NCBI GenBank assembly: GCA_903909435.1
Contig: CAIVVT010000149.1
Location: forward strand, 1-64,000
Source: an uncultured Acidobacteriia bacterium
Lineage (GTDB): Bacteria; Acidobacteriota; Terriglobia; Bryobacterales; Bryobacteraceae
DNA length: 64,000 bases
Reading direction: 5' to 3'
Shown here: one piece after another, positions 24,344-33,700 of the stretch
How the letters are laid out: every line of letters starts with the position of its first letter
How positions within the stretch are numbered: the stretch's first letter is position 1
Program-made: the position numbers and the translations under genes
The notes under the pieces: model-generated
Database searches by the model: none
What the model was told of the DNA's origin: nothing
What the model saw: only the letters and a program-made list of their open reading frames with translations

Positions 24344-26800
24344 TTATTCGGCTATGATTGGCTGGCAAACCAGCCCGGCCGATACCTGCAGTCCGTCAAC
24401 ATTAGAGCCCATTCCGTAGACTTCGTACACCAGCAAGTCGCCCGCATGGATGGCGACCGCCTTGCCGCTGACGCCGTTTGTGGAATTGGAAGCAACGCTT
24501 ACGTCCAAGTCCGTTTCCTGCCAGGACACGCCGTTGTTAATGGATTTCAGCAGAATCACCTCGATGCCCGTTTGTCCGCGGGGGCCCTGGTGAACCCACA
24601 ACGAAGTTCCAGTGCAGGAGATTGGCAATGCTGTCGCCTGATCGTCTTGTGTGTTCAAGGTGTTATTGGCGGTTGGATCCCCACTCCCAGTTAAGGGGAA
24701 GTAGTACGTGCCGGCCAGCGTTGCCTTGAGATTCAGGTTGGAGGTCAGCACTACGCCCGTGCCAGGCACACCAGCCGGACCTGCGGGGCCTTGCAGCCCC
24801 TGGGGACCAATTGGACCCTGCGCGCCGGCCGCACCGGCTGCACCCGCCGCCCCAGCGGCTCCTGGAGCGCCTTGGACCCCAGGTGCACCCGGCGCACCTG
24901 TTCCACCGGCTTGCGCCAGCAGTACCCAGTTTTCACCGCCATCCGTATCCGGCTGGTGGTTGGTGTTACCTGCCGCGAGCGAGATGTAGCTCGACACGAT
25001 TCCAACCGTCGCTCTGGTGACCGTATCTCCGGCGGCATAGGTGGACAGGAAGTTCCAGTCCCCCTTGAAGACAATCCCGGGAGAGCCTGCCTGCGCCAGC
25101 AGCGCCCAGTTCACTCCGCCATCTGTGTCGGGTTCTTGGGCGTTGTTCGCTACCACCGCAATGTAGCTGGAGGTGATTCCATTCGTTGGGGTGAAGGAAA
25201 CCGCATCCCCAATCGCGTAGGAGGTGATCAAGGACCAGGCACCTTTAAACGCAATCGGCGGGCCCTGAGCTCCTGCCGTGCCAGGGAGTCCAGGCAGGCC
25301 GATGGGGCCGATTGCGCCTTGCGACCCGGCGGGGCCAGCGGCGCCAACCGCGCCAGCCGGTCCGGTGAGACCGATTGCGCCTTGCGACCCGGCGGGGCCA
25401 GCGGCTCCAACCGCGCCAGCCGGTCCGGTGAGACCGATTGCGCCTTGCGACCCGGCGGGGCCAGCCGCGCCGACTGCGCCAGCCGGTCCGGTGAGACCGG
25501 TTAGGCCTTGCGATCCGGCGGGGCCAGCGGCGCCAACTGCGCCAGCCGGTCCGGTGAGACCAATGACGCCTTGCGACCCAGCGGGGCCAGCCGCGCCAAC
25601 CGCGCCAGCCGGTCCGGTGAGACCAATGACGCCTTGCGACCCAGCGGGGCCAGCCGCGCCAACTGCGCCAGCCGGTCCGGTGAGACCGATTAAGCCTTGC
25701 GACCCGGCGGGGCCAGCCGCGCCCGCAGCACCGGCACCGCCGGCTTGTGCGAGCAGCACCCACTTGCCCGATACATCCGTGTCAGGCTGCACGCCAGTAC
25801 TCGCCAACAGCGCGATGTAGCTCGACGTGACGCCGTCAACAGCATAGGAGACCGAGTCCCCGATCGCATAGGCGGTTTCGCTGCCCCAAACGCCTTTAAA
25901 GCTAACCGGCGGACCCGTCTTGCCTGCGGCGCCCGCAGCGCCGGCCGCACCTGGCATGCCAGGCATACCCATGGAACCCGGAGCGCCTGGCAGGCCTGAG
26001 AAGCCGGCCGCACCGCGCCCGCCGGCCGATGCCAGCAGGTTCCACGACGTTCCCACCGACGACACGTCGGTGAATGGGTCCACGTTCTTGCTGACCGCGA
26101 CCGCGATGTAGCTGGACGTCGTAAGCCCGTCCTTGCTGGCGGACGAGACCACATCACCAACGGCGTAACTGAGCGTGGAATCCCAGATACCCTTGTAGTT
26201 CACCGTGGACCGCTGAATGAAGTACCCGTTGACGTCGATCACCAGGTTGGTGTCATTCGACGCCATCACCTGAATGCCGCCATCCGGGCCGGCGGCGATG
26301 ATTGTGGAAGCGCCGACAATGCCGCCTTGCACGGCGTTCAGGACGACCGTACCGGGCCAGATGGCAATGTCATCCGGCCAGGCGTCGACCCAGCCGACCG
26401 CCACGCCGGGATTGGAGACGGAGACGATGTTCATGGAGTAAGCGGCCGCCGCAGGCAAGCCGCAGGACGAAGCCGGGACCGGGATCTTGCGCGCGACCAT
26501 CGCGGCTAGCGGGGGCGCTCCAAAGGCTCCGGTCAGGCCGGCTCCTGCCGAACCTGACCGCGTATCGACCAGGCGGCACGGCGTGGTGGCTACGAACAAC
26601 AGACCGGCCGGGGCCGGCGTGCCGCCGACGAGCGGCAAGGACTGCGGAGCGGCGCTTTCGCTCGACTTCACCACCGGCCAGTTCTTCAGCGGAACAACAT
26701 TCCGCTCAACGGATTGGGCGCGGCACAACGGCGCAATGCCCAACGCTGCAATGAATAGGACAGGCAGAATGACACGGACTCGGATTTGTGGTTTTTTCAA
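24344..26800 (-). CDS. Large collagen-like surface protein with repeated WxxxxxYxxGD modules
   Basis: An 818-residue exported protein beginning at a TTG codon with AGG ten bases upstream. A signal peptide (about 1-29) is followed by an N-terminal domain with TPCRLVDTRSGSAG and ending NLVIDVNGYFIQ, a pattern common in acidobacterial secreted proteins. Four copies of a module resembling CBM5/12 chitin-binding repeats (KGxWxxxxxYAxGDxV ... SSYIA ... PDTD ... WxLLAQAG) begin near residues 199, 299, 516 and 576. Between copies 2 and 3 lies a collagen Gly-X-Y tract encoded by a 63-bp tandem repeat; a second Gly-X-Y stretch lies near 633-683. The C-terminal domain (about 684-818) may be a trimerising head. 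Probably a trimeric surface fibre; a structured leader lies upstream. Confidence 0.85.
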   Translation of the reverse strand: MKKPQIRVRVILPVLFIAALGIAPLCRAQSVERNVVPLKNWPVVKSSESAAPQSLPLVGGTPAPAGLLFVATTPCRLVDTRSGSAGAGLTGAFGAPPLAAMVARKIPVPASSCGLPAAAAYSMNIVSVSNPGVAVGWVDAWPDDIAIWPGTVVLNAVQGGIVGASTIIAAGPDGGIQVMASNDTNLVIDVNGYFIQRSTVNYKGIWDSTLSYAVGDVVSSASKDGLTTSSYIAVAVSKNVDPFTDVSSVGTSWNLLASAGGRGAAGFSGLPGAPGSMGMPGMPGAAGAAGAAGKTGPPVSFKGVWGSETAYAIGDSVSYAVDGVTSSYIALLASTGVQPDTDVSGKWVLLAQAGGAGAAGAAGPAGSQGLIGLTGPAGAVGAAGPAGSQGVIGLTGPAGAVGAAGPAGSQGVIGLTGPAGAVGAAGPAGSQGLTGLTGPAGAVGAAGPAGSQGAIGLTGPAGAVGAAGPAGSQGAIGLTGPAGAVGAAGPAGSQGAIGPIGLPGLPGTAGAQGPPIAFKGAWSLITSYAIGDAVSFTPTNGITSSYIAVVANNAQEPDTDGGVNWALLAQAGSPGIVFKGDWNFLSTYAAGDTVTRATVGIVSSYISLAAGNTNHQPDTDGGENWVLLAQAGGTGAPGAPGVQGAPGAAGAAGAAGAAGAQGPIGPQGLQGPAGPAGVPGTGVVLTSNLNLKATLAGTYYFPLTGSGDPTANNTLNTQDDQATALPISCTGTSLWVHQGPRGQTGIEVILLKSINNGVSWQETDLDVSVASNSTNGVSGKAVAIHAGDLLVYEVYGMGSNVDGLQVSAGLVCQPIIAE
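25308..25733 (-). repeat. 63-bp tandem repeat encoding collagen Gly-X-Y units
   Basis: The 17-mer GCCGGTCCGGTGAGACC recurs at 25356, 25419, 25482, 25545, 25608 and 25671, exactly 63 bp apart, with partial units on both sides. Each unit encodes 21 residues, seven Gly-X-Y triplets, differing only at a few codons (VI, LI, LT, AI variants). Near-identity implies recent expansion or gene conversion, and copy number is likely to vary between strains. Confidence 0.9.
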
Positions 26801-27153
26801 AGTGCATTTTCCTGAGATTTAAGACTTCGGGCTGCAGTGCGACGGAACCCCGGCAGCGGGGTCCGGGAGAGATCCTGGACTTGAATTGGGCCCGGTAACG
26901 CCGGAGGAGCTACCGGTCTACGGCGGCCTTCGCCGTGGATGCCATGGCGCAAAGTCCGCGTAGCTGGGGGCGCGATGCAGAGGTCGAACACGAATTCCCA
27001 ACGTTCCCGCTGAGGCTCCGTGCGATGTGCGCCGGCGCTTGAGCGGCTATCAAGGGAGTCCGCGCCCAGCAGAATAATCTCACTCAAAGGCGATTCGCCG
27101 CGTCCCGGAGCCCGGGGGCGGATGACAACCGGAGGAGAACTAGATGAGTTGTA
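26801..27153. other. Gene-free leader region of the collagen-like gene
   Basis: This 353-bp stretch has no credible gene; a 96-codon leftward open frame (26797-27087) overlaps the collagen gene start and has no protein features. It contains three hairpins described separately (26843-26936) and must hold the promoter for the leftward collagen-like gene. Confidence 0.45.
26843..26960 (-). promoter_or_regulatory. Structured 5' leader, candidate cis-regulatory RNA
   Basis: Three hairpins in tandem precede the collagen-like gene: ACGGCG/CGCCGT (26920-26936), CCGGTA/TACCGG (26892-26916), and CGGAACCCCG/CGGGGTCCG with one bulged base (26843-26865). Just upstream on the minus strand is GCGGACTTTGCGC (26948-26960), whose complement contains a GCAAAG element. 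No known riboswitch consensus fits in the correct orientation, so this is only a candidate. Confidence 0.4.
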
Positions 27154-28428
27154 TTAGAGCGCAGCGGTGACCATCCCGGCGCGCGGCTGCTTGCGCCAGC
27201 TCACCGGCTCGACGCGCCCGACCAGGAAGAACCACGCGGCGGTGCCGGTCCACGCAACTGCCGTCAGAATGGCGAAGGCCCAGTAGAAGTGGCCGGTGCG
27301 GTCCAGGACGAATCCCGTCAGCGCCGGCGCCGTCACACCCGCGAAATTCCCCAGGAAATTCTGGAAGCCGGTCCAGCGCCCAGCGGCTTGCGGCCCGGCC
27401 AGAGTCTGGGTAATCGCCCAGATATTGGAAGCGCTCAAGGCGAACGACATCACGCCCAAAACGAGCGCGGCGACGCAGAGCAAGTCCGGCCCGTTCACCG
27501 CGGCCAGTCCGACAAAAGCCCCGGCGAGGGCCAGTCCTCCGCCGGTAAATGTCTTGCGAACGCGCGTGGGCGTCGCTCCGGACTGGATCCAGCGGTCGGA
27601 GACCCAGCCTGCCAGGGTTGCGCAGCAGGCGCCCAGCAGATAGGCGGTTCCGCCGATTTTCGCCATGTTGTCCATCGAGAAATGCCGTTCGCGAACCAGG
27701 TAGTAAGGCAGCCAGGTGATCAGGAAGTAGTTCACGTAGTTGCAGCAAAATAGTCCCACCGAGGTCCCCCAGGCCGAACGCAGTTTCAGGAACTCCGGCA
27801 GGCTCGGCGCGCCCGCCAGATCCGGCCGGAGGCTGGCTTGCGGCTTCGGCATCCACTTCAACCACGGGACCAGCCAGAGCAGGCTGACCAGGCCGAGGAC
27901 CACGAAGAACGAGCGCCAGCCGAACCGGGCCATCAACATGCCGCCCAGCAGCATTCCGAATCCGGGCCCCAGGACGAGTCCGGAAGCGATCACGGCGTTG
28001 GCCAACCCGCGATGCTCCTCGGGGAAGTTCAGTGCGATGATCTTCGAGCACGAGGGGTAGGCGACCGATTCTCCGGCGCCGAGAACCAGCCGCAATACCA
28101 AAACCGCGACGAAGGTGTGTGCCAGGCCCGTGGCCGCAGTCGCGGCGGACCAGAGTAGGAAACCTCCGGCGAAAACCAGGTTGACATTCATCCGGTCCAC
28201 CAGCCAGCCGGCGAAGGGCAGCAAGCCTGCGTAGGTCCAGAAGAAGGCCGATAGCAGGATTCCGAGTTGCGACGGCGACAGGTTCAACTCACCCTTCAGC
28301 AGCGGAGCCGCTATGGACAGGTTCCCGCGGTCCACATAGTTGATAAAGACCGAGATCCCCAGCAGCACCAGCACCAGCGTAAGCGCGCCTGAAAGTCCCT
28401 TGCGGCGGGTTAGAGTGGCTGTCGGCAT
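27154..28428 (-). CDS. MFS transporter (ACS-like anion:cation symporter subfamily)
   Basis: A 424-residue major facilitator with 12 predicted transmembrane segments. The first helix is preceded by a basic tail; the N-terminal sequence SVFINYVDRGNLSIAAP and GILLSAFFWTYAGLLPFAGWLVDR is characteristic of the ACS subfamily, which imports sugar acids, tartrate, glucarate and similar organic anions. The loop after TM4 carries LGAGESVAYPSCSKI. A clear paralogue lies at 35843. No catabolic genes flank it directly; the nearest is the rhamnosidase at 30771. Confidence 0.88.
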   Translation of the reverse strand: MPTATLTRRKGLSGALTLVLVLLGISVFINYVDRGNLSIAAPLLKGELNLSPSQLGILLSAFFWTYAGLLPFAGWLVDRMNVNLVFAGGFLLWSAATAATGLAHTFVAVLVLRLVLGAGESVAYPSCSKIIALNFPEEHRGLANAVIASGLVLGPGFGMLLGGMLMARFGWRSFFVVLGLVSLLWLVPWLKWMPKPQASLRPDLAGAPSLPEFLKLRSAWGTSVGLFCCNYVNYFLITWLPYYLVRERHFSMDNMAKIGGTAYLLGACCATLAGWVSDRWIQSGATPTRVRKTFTGGGLALAGAFVGLAAVNGPDLLCVAALVLGVMSFALSASNIWAITQTLAGPQAAGRWTGFQNFLGNFAGVTAPALTGFVLDRTGHFYWAFAILTAVAWTGTAAWFFLVGRVEPVSWRKQPRAGMVTAAL

Positions 28429-28532
28429 GAGGATTGGGGTTGATGGTACCCCAGCCCGCGAGCCAATTGCAATTCAATTTGGGGTGACCAGGAGGGCCAG
28501 GCTGCTTCGGCGGGACTGCCGAGCCGGCCGCT

Positions 28533-28937
28533 TCACAACGGCCGATTAGCCGCGACTTGTCCGGGGCGCAGGTACGTTTCCAGGGAGAACTGAATCAGGA
28601 TGCGCGTCAGCACCCGTACCGGGTTGCCTCTCACGGCGACAGGTTGGAAGACCCACTGCCGGGCAGCCTCGCGCGCGGAGGCGAGCAGCAATGGGTGGCC
28701 GCTGATGACCCGCAAGCCTTCCACCCGCCCGTCCTTCCCGATCAGCACGCTGAACCACACGCTGCCCTGAACCCGCTGTTGTACCGCTGCCAGCGGATAC
28801 ACGGGGGTGACCTTGCGCAGGATGAGCGACTCGGGCATGGCGAGAATCCGCAGCGGCCGCTCAGACGCCGATTGCAGGGGGGCATCGGCCGACAGGGCGC
28901 CCAGCGCCAGGAGCGCGGAGAACTTGAGCAGAGTCAT
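28533..28937 (-). CDS. Exported TonB C-terminal domain protein
   Basis: A 134-residue protein with a signal peptide (LLKFSALLALGALSADA) and a stand-alone TonB C-terminal domain: VTPVYPLAAVQQRVQGSVWFSVLIGKDGRVEGLRVISGHPLL, then AREAARQWVFQPV. A true TonB has an inner-membrane anchor and a Pro-rich periplasm-spanning region; both are missing, so this is unlikely to energise receptors itself. Such minimal forms are common in Acidobacteria and may bind receptor N-termini or cell wall. It lies 104 bp upstream of the MFS gene on the same strand. Confidence 0.8.
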   Translation of the reverse strand: MTLLKFSALLALGALSADAPLQSASERPLRILAMPESLILRKVTPVYPLAAVQQRVQGSVWFSVLIGKDGRVEGLRVISGHPLLLASAREAARQWVFQPVAVRGNPVRVLTRILIQFSLETYLRPGQVAANRPL

Positions 28938-29248
28938 CTGTTCGACCTACTGTACGAAATTATGCACTAAGGAATCGGCGGATGAAACCGCACAATCTGC
29001 CTGCCAGTTCGGGATTCGCCAGCGGAACGAATCCGCGCCCATTGAATGAACGGACGGGATCATTCGCCGCGGGTCCGTCGCGGCGTTTGCGAATTCAGTC
29101 TGTTGGCCAACGGACGGGAAGAGCACTTGCCGAGCAGCATTGGCTCGTCGAGAGTCCCGTGCCGGGGTTATGACGCAATCTGATTGAAACTGCGAGATTG
29201 CGCAGTGACGACATTGAATCCCTTGGTACGTTGAGCGAGGGTAGGGGG
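28938..29248. other. Divergent intergenic region with hairpin and short direct repeats
   Basis: These 311 bp separate the leftward TonB-domain gene from a rightward hypothetical gene. Visible are a hairpin CGCCGCG-GGTCCGT-CGCGGCG (29065-29085) and two copies of AACGGACGGGA about 60 bp apart (near 29049 and 29110). Open frames here lack ribosome-binding sites. Promoters for both genes should lie within it. Confidence 0.4.
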
Positions 29249-29890
29249 ATGACGGTTCAGGCAATCGTTCTGTTGCTCAGCTTGGCGGCGAACCTGTCGC
29301 TTCGAGGTGAGGCGGCGCATGAGCGTAGCACGGCAGATGCTTCGACGTTGCCGAAGGCGTGCGCGGAGGAGATTTCGCCCGACACCGGCACGCCGGCCAG
29401 GATTCCATGGCCCGGGTCGCTCTGGTGGGGCGTGTCTGCGCGGCCGACTGTGCCCGGACAGGAGGCACTGGTGCTGCTGTGGCTCTACAACGCAACTGAC
29501 AAGCCGCAGCCAGTCATGACGTGCTCCGACATCGATTCTTTCTGGATTTCTGCGATTGACGTCTTCGACGCGCAAGGACGGCGCGTGCCGAGCCGCACTG
29601 AGGGAGACCGCAAGAATTGGCCTCCGCTCGGGAAACAGAGCTGGCAGGAGAGGCCTCGACTCGAGATGTGCACTCGGAACTTCCCGATTGAGATCCCGGC
29701 ACATTCGTGCCGGCATGGCATCTTCTCGAAGACAGAATATGACTTCTCGCGCGATCTGCGCCGCTATTACGTGCTTCCGGCGGGGCGCTACTTTGTGGTT
29801 CCAGCCGAAGATGGCCCGGGCGGAGTACCCGCGAAGCGAACGGTGATTGAGCCGAAGAACGGAGTCGAAGTGATCGTGCTAGAAAAATGA
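29249..29890 (+). CDS. Secreted protein, unknown function
   Basis: A 213-residue protein with a signal peptide (MTVQAIVLLLSLAANLSLRG) and no recognised domain. A beta-rich middle contains EALVLLWLYNATDKPQPVMTCSD and DSFWISAIDVFDAQGRRV, resembling immunoglobulin-like secreted folds. Four Cys residues could form disulfides. The start at 29249 follows AGGGGG closely; an upstream in-frame Met at 29198 would bury the signal peptide. It is preceded by a 311-bp regulatory gap and followed by a probable terminator at 30100. Confidence 0.6.
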   Translation: MTVQAIVLLLSLAANLSLRGEAAHERSTADASTLPKACAEEISPDTGTPARIPWPGSLWWGVSARPTVPGQEALVLLWLYNATDKPQPVMTCSDIDSFWISAIDVFDAQGRRVPSRTEGDRKNWPPLGKQSWQERPRLEMCTRNFPIEIPAHSCRHGIFSKTEYDFSRDLRRYYVLPAGRYFVVPAEDGPGGVPAKRTVIEPKNGVEVIVLEK

Positions 29891-30099
29891 GGTGGCCAGA
29901 TAGGGGTTGTGCGCCATGCGATAGGCGTCGGGCCTGACCCAAGTCACAACCTCCTCTATGCGTGCGGGAAGTGTCGCAAACCGTGCACTAGGTGCGATGC
30001 GACTGGCCGAATACTTTGAAATTGCGGGCTACAAAGGAGCATAGCCTCTGCAGGTGAGTGAAAGACCTCCTTCCCGATAACTTGCCAATCGCCCCAAAG

Positions 30100-30127
30100 C
30101 CGCAAACCGCTAAGTTTTGCGGTTTTT
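30100..30127 (+). terminator. Probable terminator
   Basis: CCGCAAA (30100-30106) pairs with TTTGCGG (30116-30122), followed by five T residues. It lies about 210 bp after the stop of the secreted protein gene. A closely related sequence in inverted orientation sits at 30161-30183, so it may instead be one arm of a larger repeat. Confidence 0.5.
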
Positions 30128-30323
30128 GGATTCAAGTAATTGATTCTAAAGGGCTATATTTTGGAAACCGCCAAAACTAGCGGTTATGGGTTTCCGCCCG
30201 ATCCCGACGGGCCGCGCCCGAGGCCCCGATAACCGCCACAGAGAGTAAGCCGCTGCCGCGCTTGCTCCGTTCGATATTAATGAGGCTTGCGCAATACTGT
30301 TGCGCGCAAGTAAGTGTTGTAGG

Positions 30324-30423
30324 GCAGGATGACATCCTGCGCGCCGGTTGGCTACCGGCGCCGAAGAGGCCATTTAGCGGATCGACAGGCGGGTTGCCAA
30401 CCCGCCGCAGGTTAACAACCTGC
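30324..30423. repeat. Cluster of four short palindromes (REP-like element)
   Basis: Four hairpins follow in 100 bp: GCAGGATG/CATCCTGC (30324-30340), CGCCGGT/ACCGGCG (30342-30360), GGCGGGTT/AACCCGCC (30388-30406) and GCAGGTT/AACCTGC (30407-30423). All are perfect and have loops of a few bases. The arrangement resembles dispersed intergenic palindrome clusters in other bacteria; I recall similar sequence from Solibacter-type genomes but cannot verify it here. Confidence 0.65.
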
Positions 30424-30770
30424 CCCACATGACGGTGTGGCGCGTCACTGAGCTTCGCGACAACCGATAGTGCTCGCTGAGCCGTTCCATGCGCCATTCG
30501 ATAGGCTGCGAGCGCCGGCAGTCCCGAGACCCATCGACCCGAACGACGTCCCCGATTGCGTATGCGTTCATCCCCCAAACCACTGCGAGCAGATCCTGAA
30601 TTCCTGGCCTGTACCCCGTGCTGCTGCGCCTGAGGCGGCGGCTGAGGCGGCGGCTCGATTCGAATCGCTCCATGGAGTGATATGATTCCGGACGCTGCGG
30701 GGCAGGCGCGTCAACCGGCGTTTCACCCGCGGCTGACAAGCGATTGCCGGGGCCGGAACGCGAGGACAAA

Positions 30771-33700
30771 ATGCCTGAACTGCGGACCAGTGCGACGAAA
30801 CACTCATTTGAGAAGTTGATGCTTGCGGCCCTCGCGCTGCTGCTGGCGGGCAGCGCGGCGGCCCAAACCACGCCCGACGGGCTGAAGCGCGGATTCGAGA
30901 ATCCGCCCGAGAGCGCGCGCCCCCGCGTGTGGTGGCACTGGATGAACGGCAACATCACCAAAGAGGGGATCAAGCTGGACCTGGAGTGGATGCAGCGCAT
31001 CGGGCTCGGCGGATTCCAGAATTTCGACGCGGCCCTGGCCACGCCGCAGGTGGTGGACAAGCGACTGGCCTACATGACCCCCGAGTGGAAGGACGCCTTC
31101 CAGTACGCCACGACCCTGGCGGATCAACTGGGACTGGAGGAGGCGATTGCCGCATCGCCCGGTTGGAGCGAGACGGGCGGACCCTGGGTCCCGCCGTCGC
31201 AGGGCATGAAGAAGTATGTGTGGAGCGAGACCCGGGTCGAGGGCGGAAAGCCGTTTAAGGGCACCCTGGCCAAGCCTCCGTCAAATACCGGCGCGTTCCA
31301 GAACATGGGTGGGCAGGATGCAATCCCCAGTCCGGATGGCGTCAAGGCCCCGCCGCAGTACTACGCCGAAACGGCGGTGATCGCCTACCGCCGGGCGGCC
31401 GGCGACGTGCCGCTCGAAGCGCTGCACCCCAAGCTGACGGCCAGCGGCGGCGCACCGGACGCGCGCGTGCTGAGCGACGGGGACCTGCAAAAGACCACCA
31501 AACTGCGCATTCCGAAAGCGGGCGAGAATGCGTGGATTCAATACGAATTCGCCGAGCCGCAGACGGTGCGCGCCGTCACCATCGTCACGAAAGAAGTGGA
31601 CGAGATGACGACCGCCGCGACCGGAATCAGCAACCCGGAGAAGTGGTTGGAAGCGAGCGATGACGGGCAGAGCTTCCGGCTGGTGGTGAAGCTGCACGAG
31701 GGCGGCGCTCCGCAGCACACGCTGTCGTTCCCGGCGGTGAAGGCAAAGGCGTTCCGCGTGGTGTTCAAGCGGACGCCTCCCCCGCCCCCGCCGTCGTGGC
31801 TGGCGGGCATGGACCCGAGCGCGCTGGGGATCAAGCTCGGCGCGCCGCCCACCGATTACGAAATCGCGGAGTTGGTGCTGCATCCGGGAGCGCGGGTCAA
31901 CCGGTTTGAAGAAAAGGCCGCCTTCACGCCGGTTAACGACCTGTACGAGTTCGCCACGCCCACGGTCGAAGCCGCCGACGCCATTGCGAAGCCGGACGTG
32001 ATCGACCTGACCTCGAAAATGCACGCGGACGGGACGCTGGATTGGACTCCACCGGCGGGCGATTGGGTCGTGCTGCGCTTCGGCTACTCGCTGCTGGGCA
32101 TCACGAACCACCCCGCGACGGCCGAGGCCACCGGCCTGGAAGTGGACAAGCTGAACGGCCGCTTCGTGAAGCAGTACATGGACGGCTACCTGGACAGCTA
32201 TAAGCAGACGGTCGGGCCGGAGTTCATGGGTAAGCGCGGCATCCGCTACGTGGTCACCGACAGTTGGGAGGCGGGCGCGCAGAATTGGACCGACGACATG
32301 CTGGCGCAATTCAGGCAGCGTCGCGGCTACGATGCGCTGCCGTGGATGCCAGTGCTGGCCGGGCGCGTGGTGGACAGCGCCAGGGCCAGCGACCAGTTCC
32401 TGTGGGACTTCCGCAAGACCATTGGCGAGTTGATCTCGGACGAGCATTACGGGCAGGTGCAGGCGTCGCTGAAAGAGCGCGGGATCGGCCACTACGGGGA
32501 ATCGCACGAGGGCGGGCGCGCGTTCAACGCCGACGGCATGGAGGTGAAGAAGCTCAACGACATCCCGATGAGCGCCATGTGGACGCAGACCCCGGGCGTG
32601 AACGCGGAGCAGTACGGGTACAACGCCGACGACCGCGAGTCGGCGTCTGTGGCGCATATCTACGGGCAGAACCTGGCGGCGGCCGAGTCGCTGACGGCGG
32701 CGGCCGCGCCCTGGGCCTGGTCGCCCGCCACGCTGAAGCCGACGGCGGACCAGGAACTGCTGAACGGCATCAACCGCTTCGTGATTCACGAATCGGCGCA
32801 TCAGCCGCTGGTGGACAAAGCGCCCGGCCTGACGCTGGGACCCTTCGGGCAGTGGTTCAATCGCAACGAGACGTGGGCCGAGCAGGCGGGCGTGTGGGTG
32901 AAGTACCTGACGCGCAGTTCCTATCTGCTGCAGCAGGGGCGTTTCGCCGCCGACGTGCTTTACTTCTACGGCGAGGACTCCAATCTGACGGCGATCTTCG
33001 GCGAGAAGTCGCCGGATATGCCCGCGGGCTACGGCTTCGATTACATCAACCCGGACGGCCTGATCCACGCGATTGACGCGGCGGAAGGGCAACTCACGGC
33101 GAAGAGCGGCATGAGCTACCGGCTGCTGGTTCTGGACCCGTACAGCAAGCACATGTCGCTGCCGGTGCTGCGCGCGATCCACAAACTGGTGCGGCAGGGC
33201 GCCGCGGTGGCCGGGCAGAAGCCGACGGACACGCCCAGCCTGGCCGACGACGCAGCCGAGTTCGCGAAGCTGAACGACGAACTGTTCGGGGACGGGACGG
33301 GCGTGCATACGGTGGGCACGGGCACGGTGTATGCCGGACTGAACGCCGACGCCGCCTTGCAGGCGATGGGCGTCGCTCCGGACTTCCATCACACCAAGCC
33401 GCTGAGCGACGCGCGGGTGCTGTTCGTGCACCGCAAGCTGGCCGACGGCGAGATCTACTTCCTGGACAACCGCAACGATCGCGACGAGACGCTGGAGACG
33501 AGTTTCCGCGTCACCGGCAAAGTGCCGGAACTGTGGCACGCCGAGACGGGCGAGTCGGAGCCGGCCAGCTACCGGATTGCGGACGGCCGCACGACCATAC
33601 CGCTGCATCTGGAACCCTGGGGCACGGTGTTCGTGGTGTTCCGCGAGCCGGCGAAAGAGACGGCGGTGACGGTGCCGGCGCCGGTGGAAACCCCGCTGGC

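Larger units (their letters stand above)
29891..30770. other. 880-bp gene-free, hairpin-rich region
   Basis: No supported gene. It contains a terminator-like hairpin (30100-30127), a related inverted copy (30161-30183) and a cluster of four short palindromes (30324-30423). Leftward open frames here either translate those palindromes or run antisense into the rhamnosidase gene. The right part precedes that gene and should hold its promoter. Confidence 0.55.

Noticed and set aside
25278-25820. 180-residue rightward Pro/Ala repeat protein
   Set aside because: It is the complementary-strand reading of the 63-bp collagen repeat; periodic composition alone explains the open frame.
26892-26960. c-di-GMP (GEMM-type) riboswitch
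   Set aside because: The GCAAAG-like element is on the strand opposite to the downstream gene, and the second conserved stem of the aptamer is not found. Kept only as an unspecified structured leader.
26797-27087. 96-residue leftward protein upstream of the collagen-like gene
   Set aside because: Arg/Pro-rich translation, no ribosome-binding site, spans the hairpin cluster and overlaps the collagen-like start.
28947-29264. 105-residue leftward protein in the divergent gap
   Set aside because: No ribosome-binding site or domain; it would occupy the promoter region of both flanking genes.
30177-30578. 133-residue leftward protein
   Set aside because: Its middle is simply the translation of the palindrome cluster at 30324-30423; no domain or start signal.
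31281-33608. 775-codon open frame opposite the rhamnosidase
   Set aside because: Antisense shadow with no domain or ribosome-binding site; the sense strand encodes a clear GH106-type enzyme.
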